Assembly (NCBI GenBank): GCA_000431215.1
Contig: HF985585.1
Location: 1-10,485, forward strand
DNA: 10,485 nucleotides
Origin: Prevotella sp. CAG:1031
GTDB taxonomy: Bacteria; Bacteroidota; Bacteroidia; Bacteroidales; Muribaculaceae
Direction: 5' to 3'
Shown: in pieces, positions 1-7,599 of the stretch
Layout of the letters: every line of letters starts with the position of its first letter
How positions within the stretch are numbered: the stretch's first letter is position 1
The notes under the pieces: generated by a model
The model's input: the letters and a program-made list of their open reading frames with translations, nothing else
Databases searched by the model: none
Told to the model about the DNA's origin: nothing
Position numbers and translations under genes: made by a program

Positions 1-184
1 GGCATATCGGTTCTTTGGCTGAATAGTTACCTACGGTTTCAATTCCGTTAAATATCTTTAAATAAGCAGCGGCGGCAAAGACTTTGATATAACTCCCGAT
101 GTATCAGCACAAACCATCAGCCGGGCGGCTTCAGCCATATATTCGGTAACAAATTCCGATAGCTCACTTTTCGGAGTAATTCAC
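1..184. other. Upstream region of the murF-alr operon
   Basis: I find no supported gene here. The stretch holds the 13-bp repeated word at 18-30 and an AT-rich patch around 45-66. One minus-strand reading frame is open from about 180 down to a TAA at 58-60. Its only ATG is at 138-136 and would give 26 residues, which I do not recognise. The right end leads into the promoter box at 185-192. The neighbour to the left lies outside the window. Confidence 0.5.
18..30 (+). repeat. 13-bp word GCTGAATAGTTAC, copy 1
   Basis: This 13-base word is identical to the reverse complement of positions 10459-10471. It lies about 170 bases upstream of the murF-alr start and has the same orientation relative to that gene as the other copy has to the lipoprotein gene. 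It could be a dispersed intergenic repeat, the end of a mobile element outside the window, or a shared regulatory site. The sequence alone does not decide between these. Confidence 0.45.
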
Positions 185-192
185 TATCTTTG
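185..192 (+). promoter_or_regulatory. Bacteroidetes -7 promoter box (TATCTTTG) for murF-alr
   Basis: TATCTTTG matches the Bacteroidetes primary sigma factor -7 consensus TAnnTTTG exactly. The matching -33 element is weak: only T-rich sequence near 167-172, closer than the usual spacing. Transcription would start a few bases downstream, around 196-200, leaving almost no 5' leader before the ATG at 202. The box overlaps the in-frame TTG at 190, which argues against that TTG being the translation start. Confidence 0.65.
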
Positions 193-201
193 CAGGTTGA
201 A

Positions 202-2664
202 ATGAAAAAGAAATTATCACTTGGCGAAATCGCCGAAATCATAGGAGCTGAAAAGCCGCGCCACCCTGAGCGCACCATTAGCCGATTGCTTACCGACAGC
301 CGCAGTCTTACGGGGAATCACGATGAGACAATATTCATTGCCCTCGCCACCAGTTCTAACGACGGTCAGCGATACGTAGCCGAACTCTGCCGCGAAGGGG
401 TCGGCGCATTCATTGTCAGCCGGCAGCCTGACGACATTAAAAATGCCGACGCCGATTTTCTCGTCGTCCCCGACACACTGAAAGCACTTCAGGCTCTTGC
501 CGCCCGACGCCGCGGCGAACTCTGCGGAAAAGTTGTCGGAATAACCGGTTCTGCCGGAAAAACAACAGTAAAGGAATGGGCTGCACAGCTGATCGGAAAT
601 GGCCATAACGACACGCCAGTCCGCATAAGCCGATCAGACCGCAGCGACAACTCTCAGATAGGAGTCCCGCTCACAATCTGGCAGGCCGACAGTGATTCCG
701 ACGTTGTTATCGTTGAGGCAGGAGTGTCAGAGCCCCACGAAATGGAACGTCTTGCCGCGATAATCAGGCCGGAGATAGGAGTGCTGACGGGCATCGGCCC
801 CGAGCACGACAGCGGTTTTGCCTCACGTGAAGAAAAAGCAGCAGAGAAGTCCAGTCTTTTCAAAGACTGTAAATCGGTAATTTATCCGGCCGACGATATT
901 ATATGTGTCGGAGCGGTGAAAGCCTGCGGTGCTCCCGAGAAGATCGCATGGAGCCGTAAGCAGCCCGACGCAGATCTGTTCATCGACAACGAAACGGCGG
1001 AAGGCTTTTCGTTTACCTGGCATGGAGCCGGATATGGCGTAACGACCGTGATAAACGGAAAAGAACGCGACAGTCTGTATGCCGCAATAGCATTGGCATT
1101 GGTTCTGGGAAGCGATCCCGAAGAAGTAGCCGAGAACGCGGCTTGCCTGAAAAGTGTTGACACCCGCCTTGAGGTTATAGATGCCGTAAACCGTTGCCTT
1201 CTCGTTCACGACCGCTACACGGCCGACGCCAACTCATTGGCTTCGGCCCTCGATTTCATGCGCCGCCGTCTGCGCAAACGCATGAGTCTGACGGCTGTTT
1301 TAGGCGACCTCGACGAAGGGAATTACGAAGATGTCGCCGAAATACTGCGCGACGCGGAGGTCGCCCGCATAATCGGTATAGGAACACGAATAGCAGCTGC
1401 CACCGACGCTTTCGATGGACTCAATGTCAAATTTTTCGACAATATCGACGGTTTTATCTCGGAAATGGGGCCTGAAGAGTTCCACGACGAATTCATTCTC
1501 GTTAAAGGAGGCGCCTTATCTGCCACAGACCGTATATGCGATATGCTTGAGGCGCGTCAGCATGAAACGGTGCTTGAGGTGAATCTCGAAGCCGTTCGCC
1601 GTAACTATAATTTCTTCCGGTCGAAGCTAAAGCCCGAAACGGGTATAGTTGCGATGGTCAAAGCGTTCGGCTACGGTGCCGGCTACTATGAGATTGCCCG
1701 CACGATGCAGGCCCAGGGTGCGGCCTACCTCGCCGTGGCCGCCCACGACGAAGGGGTCGATCTGCGCGAAAACGGAATAACAATGCCGATAATGGTTCTG
1801 AATCCGAAGGTTGTCAATTACCGCGCACTATTCGCTTATCGGCTCGAACCTGAGATCTATAGCTTCGAGATGCTCGAGAAGGTGATCGAAGAGGCGCGCC
1901 GCTGGGGTGTTACCGACTACCCTGTCCACATTAAGCTCGACACGGGAATGCACCGTCTGGGATTCATCGAAGAGGAAATTCCGAAAGTTGTCGAGATGCT
2001 CCACGGTCAGCCGTTCATTCGTCCGCAGAGCGTTTTCAGCCACCTGTGCGCTGCCGACGACCCCGCCGACGATGACTATACGCGCGGTCAGTTTGAATAT
2101 TTCTACCGCTGCTGCGACACTCTTCAGGCCGGGTTCCCACACCATATATTACGCCATATATTGAACACAACAGGCATTGTCCGCTTCCCCGACCATCAGT
2201 GCGATATGGTTCGCCTCGGCATCGGCCTTTACGGAATAGCGACAATGCACGACGGCTCAATGGACGCCCTTGAGCAGGTGTCGAGCTTCAAAAGCGTCAT
2301 AATCTCGATACGCGACTGGCCCGCGGGAACAACCGTCGGCTACAACCGCCGCGGACTTCTCAAACGCGATTCGCGCATTGCCACGGTTCCGGTAGGATAT
2401 GCCGACGGAATCGACCGCCATCTCGGCAACGGAGGTCTGAAAGTGTCGGTCAACGGTCATCGCTGCCCTACGGTCGGGAACATCTGCATGGACGTCATGA
2501 TGATTGACGTCACCGATGTCCCGAATGTCAGCATAGGCGACTCAGTTGAAATTTTCGGCAGGAACGTGCCGGCCGATGATGTTGCCGAAAGCCTGTCGAC
2601 AATAACTTATGAGGTGCTGACGTCGGTATCAACCCGAGTTAAACGAATCTATTACCGCGAATGA
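202..2664 (+). CDS. murF-alr: Bifunctional MurF ligase / alanine racemase fusion
   Basis: An 820-residue fusion of two peptidoglycan-precursor enzymes. The N-terminal half (about 1-450) resembles MurF, the cytoplasmic ATP-dependent ligase that adds D-Ala-D-Ala to UDP-MurNAc-tripeptide. Visible elements are the P-loop GSAGKT (116-121), E172 in VIVEAG, H202 in GPEHDSGF, R322 in TRLE, and D337 in the DxY motif. The C-terminal half (about 454-820) is PLP-dependent alanine racemase, which makes the D-Ala precursor: Schiff-base K487 in MVKAFGYGAG, R671 in RLGIGLYG, catalytic Y714 in VGYN, and GNICMD. The fusion is common in Bacteroidetes. ATG 202 is preferred over the in-frame TTG 190 because the protein then begins like MurF and the TTG lies inside the promoter box. 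Oddities: the usual Mur ligase H-N-x-x-N block reads as GKERDSLYAA (286-295), and the usual DxYN motif reads DRYTAD (337-342), so ligase activity is less certain than racemase activity. The stop overlaps the uvrA start (ATGA). Confidence 0.93.
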   Translation: MKKKLSLGEIAEIIGAEKPRHPERTISRLLTDSRSLTGNHDETIFIALATSSNDGQRYVAELCREGVGAFIVSRQPDDIKNADADFLVVPDTLKALQALAARRRGELCGKVVGITGSAGKTTVKEWAAQLIGNGHNDTPVRISRSDRSDNSQIGVPLTIWQADSDSDVVIVEAGVSEPHEMERLAAIIRPEIGVLTGIGPEHDSGFASREEKAAEKSSLFKDCKSVIYPADDIICVGAVKACGAPEKIAWSRKQPDADLFIDNETAEGFSFTWHGAGYGVTTVINGKERDSLYAAIALALVLGSDPEEVAENAACLKSVDTRLEVIDAVNRCLLVHDRYTADANSLASALDFMRRRLRKRMSLTAVLGDLDEGNYEDVAEILRDAEVARIIGIGTRIAAATDAFDGLNVKFFDNIDGFISEMGPEEFHDEFILVKGGALSATDRICDMLEARQHETVLEVNLEAVRRNYNFFRSKLKPETGIVAMVKAFGYGAGYYEIARTMQAQGAAYLAVAAHDEGVDLRENGITMPIMVLNPKVVNYRALFAYRLEPEIYSFEMLEKVIEEARRWGVTDYPVHIKLDTGMHRLGFIEEEIPKVVEMLHGQPFIRPQSVFSHLCAADDPADDDYTRGQFEYFYRCCDTLQAGFPHHILRHILNTTGIVRFPDHQCDMVRLGIGLYGIATMHDGSMDALEQVSSFKSVIISIRDWPAGTTVGYNRRGLLKRDSRIATVPVGYADGIDRHLGNGGLKVSVNGHRCPTVGNICMDVMMIDVTDVPNVSIGDSVEIFGRNVPADDVAESLSTITYEVLTSVSTRVKRIYYRE

Positions 2665-5465
2665 GCAATATCGTAGTCAAAGGAGCCAGGGTAAATAACC
2701 TGAAAGGCGTCGATGCTGAGATCGAGCGCGGCAAACTGACAGTCATCACCGGCCTGAGTGGCAGCGGCAAGTCGTCGCTGGCATTCGACACGCTTTATGC
2801 CGAAGGCCAGCGTAGATATGTCGAGAGTCTGTCGGCCTACGCCCGCCAGTTTCTCGGACGCATGGCGAAACCTGAGGCCGACTACATAAAAGGCTTGCCC
2901 CCGGCCATCGCCATCGAGCAGAAAGTAAATACGCGCAACCCTCGGAGCACAGTGGGAACTGCCACTGAAATTTACGACTATCTCAGGCTTCTGTTCGCTC
3001 GCGCCGGCCACACAATATCGCCCGTAAGCGGACGCGAGGTGAAAAAACAAAGTGTCGACGACGTTGTCGACGCCGCCGCCGAACTGCCCGAAGGCACACG
3101 CATAGCTGTGGCAGCCCCGATTATTCTGCCTGCTGGACGCTCCCTTTCAGCGCAGCTCGACATTTACCGCAAAGAGGGGTTCAGCCGTCTTGTCGACACA
3201 TCGACCGGCGCCTTCAGCTCCATTGATGACATTCTCGCCACTGATAATACTGAGCAGAAACCTTCGCTTGCACTGCTTGTCGACCGCCTGACAGCGCCGC
3301 GCACTCCCGATGAGCGCAGCCGAATGGCCGATTCGGTAGAGACCGCTTATTTCGAAGGACGCGATACAGTGATTGTTCTCGTATACCGCAGCAGCGGTGT
3401 CGAACGCCATGATTACTCCAAACGTTTCGAAGCTGACGGAATCTCGTTCATAGAACCTTCCGACAGCCTTTTCAACTTCAACAACCCTTACGGAGCCTGT
3501 CAGCGATGCGAGGGATTCGGCCGCATAATCGGTATCGACGAACGCCTCGTGGTTCCAAACACGGCGCTGAGCGTCTACGACGACGCCGTTGTCGCCTGGC
3601 GCGGCGAGAAAATGAGCCAGTGGAAACAATGGCTTATATCAGTCGCTTCACGCGCAAAATTCCCAATCCACAAGCCCTATCAGGATCTTACTTCCGACCA
3701 GCTCGACTTTCTCTGGCACGGGGGTCACGACACCGACTTCACGGGAATCGACGGTTTCTTCAAAATGGTTGAAGAAAACCAATATAAGATTCAATACCGC
3801 GTCATGATGTCGCGATACCGCGGACGCACCGTCTGCCCCGAATGCCACGGACGCCGGCTGCGTCCCGAAGCTCTTTATGTAAGAGTCAACGGCAAGACTA
3901 TTTCTGACCTGACAGAGATGTCTGTCAAGAATCTCTCGGAATGGTTCGACAACTGGCAGCCGGATGGCGCCGAAAAGCAAATCACATCGCGCCTGCTGAA
4001 AGAAATACGTTCGAGGCTCCACGTCCTTGTCGACGTCGGGTTGGGCTATCTTACTCTCGACCGCCTGAGTTCTTCACTGTCGGGCGGCGAAAGCCAACGC
4101 ATTAATCTCGCGACATCACTCGGCAGCAGCCTGATAGGATCACTCTACATCCTCGACGAACCGAGCATCGGACTACACTCTCGCGACACCGGGCGCCTTA
4201 TCGATGTTCTCAAAAGGCTCCGCGACGCCGGCAACACGGTTGTTATCGTAGAGCACGACGAAGAGATCATGCGCGAGGCCGACAGGCTGGTCGACGTCGG
4301 CCCGAAAGCCGGACAACTCGGAGGGGAAATCGTTTGGAACGGCCCGACGGCCGATATTGACACTGCTGACGCCCCTCAAAGCTATACCGTCGGTTATCTT
4401 ACCGGCAGGCTATCGATTCCGGTTCCGGTGCGGCGCCGTAAATTCGCCGACTATATTGAAGTTGTCGGCGCACGCGAACACAACCTCAAGAACATCGACG
4501 TGAAATTTCCTCTGGGAATCATGACAGCTGTCACCGGAGTAAGCGGCTCGGGAAAGTCGACGCTCGTGCGCGACATACTCTATCGTGCCCTTCGGCGCCA
4601 TCTCGGCGAAGGGGGAGATCTTCCGGGGGCTTTCCGCGAACTGCGCGGCGACCTGAAGCGTATCGAAGCGGTGGAATTCGTCGACCAGAACCCTATAGGA
4701 AAAAGTTCGCGCTCCAATCCGGCAACCTATCTGAAAGCCTACGATGAGATTCGCAAACTGTTCGCCGACACCCAGCAATCGAAACAGATGGGATTCACCC
4801 CTGCCTATTTCTCATTCAACACCGAGGGGGGCCGATGCGAAGAATGTAAGGGAGAAGGAACGGTAACGATCGAGATGCAATTCATGGCCGACGTCACTAT
4901 TCCGTGCGAAAGCTGCGGTGGCAAACGCTTCAAGCGTGAAGTCCTCGAGGTAGAATACCGGGGCAAAAACATCAGCGACATTCTCGACATGACCGTTGAC
5001 GAGGCTATCGAATTCTTTGGCTCGGCACAGGGCGCGACAGAAAAAAGAATAGTAAAACGGCTCCAGCCATTGGCCGATGTCGGTCTCGGCTACATTAAGC
5101 TCGGACAGAGCTCGTCGACCCTGTCGGGCGGCGAAAACCAGCGTGTCAAACTCGCATATTTCCTCGGTGGCGAAAAACAGCGGCCGACAATGTTCATCTT
5201 CGACGAACCGACAACCGGCCTTCATTTCCACGACATCAGCAAACTGATGGTCTCGCTCGACCGGCTCATTGAACAGGGCCACACAGTCGTTGTCATCGAG
5301 CATAATCTTGACGTAATAAAATGTGCCGATCACGTTATCGACATAGGGCCCGAGGGGGGTGACCTCGGCGGACAGCTCGTGGCCGCCGGCACTCCCGAAG
5401 AGATTGCCACTACCCCCGGCTCCTACACAGCAAAATATCTCAAAGAAAAACTAACAACAAAATAA
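2661..5465 (+). CDS. uvrA: UvrABC excinuclease subunit A
   Basis: UvrA, 934 residues, the DNA-damage recognition ATPase of nucleotide excision repair, which dimerises and loads UvrB. The layout is that of a full-length canonical UvrA with two ABC modules. Module I has Walker A GLSGSGKS (31-38), zinc-finger cysteines C280/C283 and C392/C395, signature LSGGESQR (473-480) and Walker B D499-E500. Module II has Walker A GVSGSGKS (626-633), the C-terminal zinc finger C726/C729 and C749/C752, signature LSGGENQR (821-828) and Walker B D848-E849. The start is at the family position: homology begins within the first few residues. The ATG overlaps the murF-alr TGA by four bases, so translational coupling is likely. 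No internal promoter is evident, so it is probably co-transcribed with murF-alr rather than controlled by an SOS site of its own. No truncation or frameshift is seen. Confidence 0.98.
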   Translation: MSNIVVKGARVNNLKGVDAEIERGKLTVITGLSGSGKSSLAFDTLYAEGQRRYVESLSAYARQFLGRMAKPEADYIKGLPPAIAIEQKVNTRNPRSTVGTATEIYDYLRLLFARAGHTISPVSGREVKKQSVDDVVDAAAELPEGTRIAVAAPIILPAGRSLSAQLDIYRKEGFSRLVDTSTGAFSSIDDILATDNTEQKPSLALLVDRLTAPRTPDERSRMADSVETAYFEGRDTVIVLVYRSSGVERHDYSKRFEADGISFIEPSDSLFNFNNPYGACQRCEGFGRIIGIDERLVVPNTALSVYDDAVVAWRGEKMSQWKQWLISVASRAKFPIHKPYQDLTSDQLDFLWHGGHDTDFTGIDGFFKMVEENQYKIQYRVMMSRYRGRTVCPECHGRRLRPEALYVRVNGKTISDLTEMSVKNLSEWFDNWQPDGAEKQITSRLLKEIRSRLHVLVDVGLGYLTLDRLSSSLSGGESQRINLATSLGSSLIGSLYILDEPSIGLHSRDTGRLIDVLKRLRDAGNTVVIVEHDEEIMREADRLVDVGPKAGQLGGEIVWNGPTADIDTADAPQSYTVGYLTGRLSIPVPVRRRKFADYIEVVGAREHNLKNIDVKFPLGIMTAVTGVSGSGKSTLVRDILYRALRRHLGEGGDLPGAFRELRGDLKRIEAVEFVDQNPIGKSSRSNPATYLKAYDEIRKLFADTQQSKQMGFTPAYFSFNTEGGRCEECKGEGTVTIEMQFMADVTIPCESCGGKRFKREVLEVEYRGKNISDILDMTVDEAIEFFGSAQGATEKRIVKRLQPLADVGLGYIKLGQSSSTLSGGENQRVKLAYFLGGEKQRPTMFIFDEPTTGLHFHDISKLMVSLDRLIEQGHTVVVIEHNLDVIKCADHVIDIGPEGGDLGGQLVAAGTPEEIATTPGSYTAKYLKEKLTTK

Positions 5466-5473
5466 ACAACAAG

Positions 5474-5980
5474 ATGAATCCCAAGGTCAGCATTATCATG
5501 GGCAGCACCAGCGACCTGCCCATTCTCAACAAAGCCGCTACATTTCTCAACGACATGAAGGTGCCTTTCGAGATGAACGCCCTGAGCGCCCACCGCACGC
5601 CTGCCGAAGTGGAAAAATTCGCCCGCACGGCAAAAGAGCGCGGAATCGAAGTGATAATCGCAGCTGCCGGCATGGCTGCCGCCCTTCCGGGCGTTATCGC
5701 CGCCATGACGACTGTTCCCGTTATCGGAATCCCTATCAACTCGACTCTCGAGGGCCGCGATGCACTGCTCTCAATTGTCCAGATGCCCCCGGGCATTGCG
5801 GTCGCCACTGTCGGCATCAACGGCGGCCTGAACGCAGCCATTCTGGCCGTGCAGATTCTTGCACTCGGCGACCCTGAGCTTGCCGGACGCTTTAATGCCT
5901 ATCGTGCAGGGCTGTCCGAAAAAATCGTCAAGGCCAACAGCCAGCTTGCCGAAGTAAAATACGAATACAAGACGAACTGA
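5474..5980 (+). CDS. purE: N5-carboxyaminoimidazole ribonucleotide mutase (class I PurE)
   Basis: A 168-residue PurE, the normal length for the bacterial class I enzyme, which converts N5-CAIR to CAIR in de novo purine synthesis. Visible motifs are the N-terminal phosphate-binding GSTSD (10-14), SAHRTP with catalytic H40 (38-43), the ALPG loop (70-73), and the conserved SIVQMPPGI and NGGLNAA segments. One position is odd: the second histidine found in many class I enzymes (AHLPG, E. coli His75) is alanine here (A70). The spacing of 30 residues from H40 matches E. coli His45 to His75. This may be a lineage trait, since the surrounding AAAGMAAALPG block is otherwise orderly. The class II (direct carboxylase) signature is not present. 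The gene starts 8 nt after uvrA and ends 11 nt before ispG. A purK partner is not in the window. Confidence 0.96.
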   Translation: MNPKVSIIMGSTSDLPILNKAATFLNDMKVPFEMNALSAHRTPAEVEKFARTAKERGIEVIIAAAGMAAALPGVIAAMTTVPVIGIPINSTLEGRDALLSIVQMPPGIAVATVGINGGLNAAILAVQILALGDPELAGRFNAYRAGLSEKIVKANSQLAEVKYEYKTN

Positions 5981-5991
5981 TTCTCAACGAT

Positions 5992-7596
5992 ATGAAACGC
6001 TGCTACGACACTTTTCAACGGCCGACAAAGACGGTCAGCGTAGGCGGAGTGCTTATAGGCTCTAATGGAGTTATTCCATTGCAATCTATGACTAACACGT
6101 CGACAATGGACACCGAAGCGTCTGTCGACCAGATCTGCCGTATCGCTGAAGCCGGGGCCGATATCGTCAGACTGACAGCTCAGGGGTCACGCGAAAGCAA
6201 TAATCTCGGCATTATCCGCCAAAAAGTGCGTGAGCGAGGCGTTAATGTGCCCCTCGTTGCCGACATCCATTTTAACCCCGCAGCAGCGTTCGCAGCTATC
6301 GGTAACGTAGAGAAAATACGCATCAACCCCGGAAATTTCGTCGACCCCGGACGCGTGTTTAAGAAAATCGACTATACCGACAGCGAATATCAGTCTGAGC
6401 TGCAAAAGATTGAGACCAAGTTCGGAGAATTTGTCGACCGATGTGCCGAAACTGACACAGCCATTCGTCTGGGAGTTAACCATGGCTCACTTTCCGACCG
6501 CATTATGAGCCGCTACGGCGATACGCCGGCCGGAATGGTCGAGAGTGTAATGGAGTTCCTGCGCGTGGCGGTTGCCCGCAATTTCCTCAATATCGTCATC
6601 TCAATAAAGGCAAGCAACGTGGTTGTCATGGTCGAGACTGTTCGGCTGCTTGTCAAGGTAATGGAGAGAGAAAATATGCACTTCCCGCTCCACTTAGGTG
6701 TCACGGAGGCCGGCGATGGAGAAGACGGGCGCGTGAAAAGCGCCGTCGGAATCGGCACTCTCCTTGCTGAAGGAATCGGCGATACAATCCGTGTTTCTCT
6801 CAGTGAGGCGCCCGAGGCCGAGATACCTGTTGCCCGGATGCTTCGCGATTACGTCATGAGCTTCAATGACGCTCCAAGATTAGGGTCTGTCGAGGTCACG
6901 AGGAAACGCCGCAACAACGTGCCGGTTGTCTTAGGGCTTGATGCGGAAGCCGACTACAGCGACGACCGCCGGCCTGATATTTTCGACGAAATTCCTGGAT
7001 TTGATGCGGAATCAATGCCTGAAACCATTCCGGAAGGAATGATAGTTGTCACTTCAGGCCATCGGAACTTCGCAGCCTCTGTGGCGACAGCAATAGCCGG
7101 CATTGACAACCCCGTCATTGCAAAAGCCTGTTACTCGGGGTTGTCGGCTGAGGAAATCACAATCAGGGCATCCGTTGATCTCGGACGCCTGCTGTTAAAC
7201 CACGACATTGACGGTATCGCCATCGAAACCAACGGCGCGATGAGCCGCGAAGCAGAGGCCAATCTCGCGTTCGCGATACTTCAGGCCACGCGCCGGCGCA
7301 TAACCCGCACAGAGTATATCTCATGCCCGAGTTGCGGCCGAACGCTTTTTGATCTCCAGTCAACTCTCGCAGCCGTCAAAAAAGCTACTGCCGGACTGAA
7401 AGGACTTAAAATCGGTGTTATGGGGTGTGTTGTCAACGGCCCCGGAGAAATGGCCGACGCCGATTATGGCTATGTCGGCGCGGGAGTAGGACGAGTAAGC
7501 CTCTATCGGGGAAAGGAATGCGTCCTGAAGAACATCCCTTCTGAAGAAGCTATTCCGGCATTGCTTGAGCTGCTGCATGCCGACGGTCATCTGTAA
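5992..7596 (+). CDS. ispG: 4-hydroxy-3-methylbut-2-enyl diphosphate synthase (long-form IspG)
   Basis: IspG (GcpE), 534 residues, the [4Fe-4S] enzyme of the MEP pathway that reduces MEcPP to HMBPP. The N-terminal TIM barrel (about 1-290) carries IPLQSMTNTSTMDT, the AGADIVRLTAQG strand and GDTIRVSL. The C-terminal cluster domain has C445 and C448 in CPSCGRT, C479 in GCVVNGPGE, and E486, matching the three Cys plus Glu that ligate the cluster in characterised IspG. Between them, about 292-441, is an extra domain absent from the E. coli enzyme (372 residues) and typical of the plant, Chlamydia and Bacteroidetes long form. At about 150 residues it seems short compared with roughly 600-residue relatives that I recall. 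It follows purE by 11 nt, so it is probably the last gene of the operon. It ends 3 bp before the convergent gene on the other strand. Confidence 0.96.
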   Translation: MKRCYDTFQRPTKTVSVGGVLIGSNGVIPLQSMTNTSTMDTEASVDQICRIAEAGADIVRLTAQGSRESNNLGIIRQKVRERGVNVPLVADIHFNPAAAFAAIGNVEKIRINPGNFVDPGRVFKKIDYTDSEYQSELQKIETKFGEFVDRCAETDTAIRLGVNHGSLSDRIMSRYGDTPAGMVESVMEFLRVAVARNFLNIVISIKASNVVVMVETVRLLVKVMERENMHFPLHLGVTEAGDGEDGRVKSAVGIGTLLAEGIGDTIRVSLSEAPEAEIPVARMLRDYVMSFNDAPRLGSVEVTRKRRNNVPVVLGLDAEADYSDDRRPDIFDEIPGFDAESMPETIPEGMIVVTSGHRNFAASVATAIAGIDNPVIAKACYSGLSAEEITIRASVDLGRLLLNHDIDGIAIETNGAMSREAEANLAFAILQATRRRITRTEYISCPSCGRTLFDLQSTLAAVKKATAGLKGLKIGVMGCVVNGPGEMADADYGYVGAGVGRVSLYRGKECVLKNIPSEEAIPALLELLHADGHL

Positions 7597-7599
7597 GTT

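Noticed and set aside
58..138. Small minus-strand reading frame of 26 residues in the left intergenic region
   Set aside because: The frame is open further upstream but its only ATG is at 138. The product is tiny and unrecognised, and no promoter or ribosome-binding site is evident. It could be the remnant of a lost gene but cannot be supported.
190..201. In-frame TTG start four codons upstream of the murF-alr ATG
   Set aside because: The TTG lies inside the -7 promoter box, would precede the expected transcription start, and adds residues (MQVE) not seen at MurF N-termini.
3050..3080. Repeated GTCGACG words in uvrA as a possible motif array
   Set aside because: They arise from frequent Val-Asp codons (GTC GAC) in this codon usage and recur throughout all genes.
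4812..5333. 173-residue open frame antisense to uvrA, and similar antisense frames across the window
   Set aside because: They sit opposite strongly conserved genes, show no family motif or lipobox, and are expected in GC-rich coding sequence.
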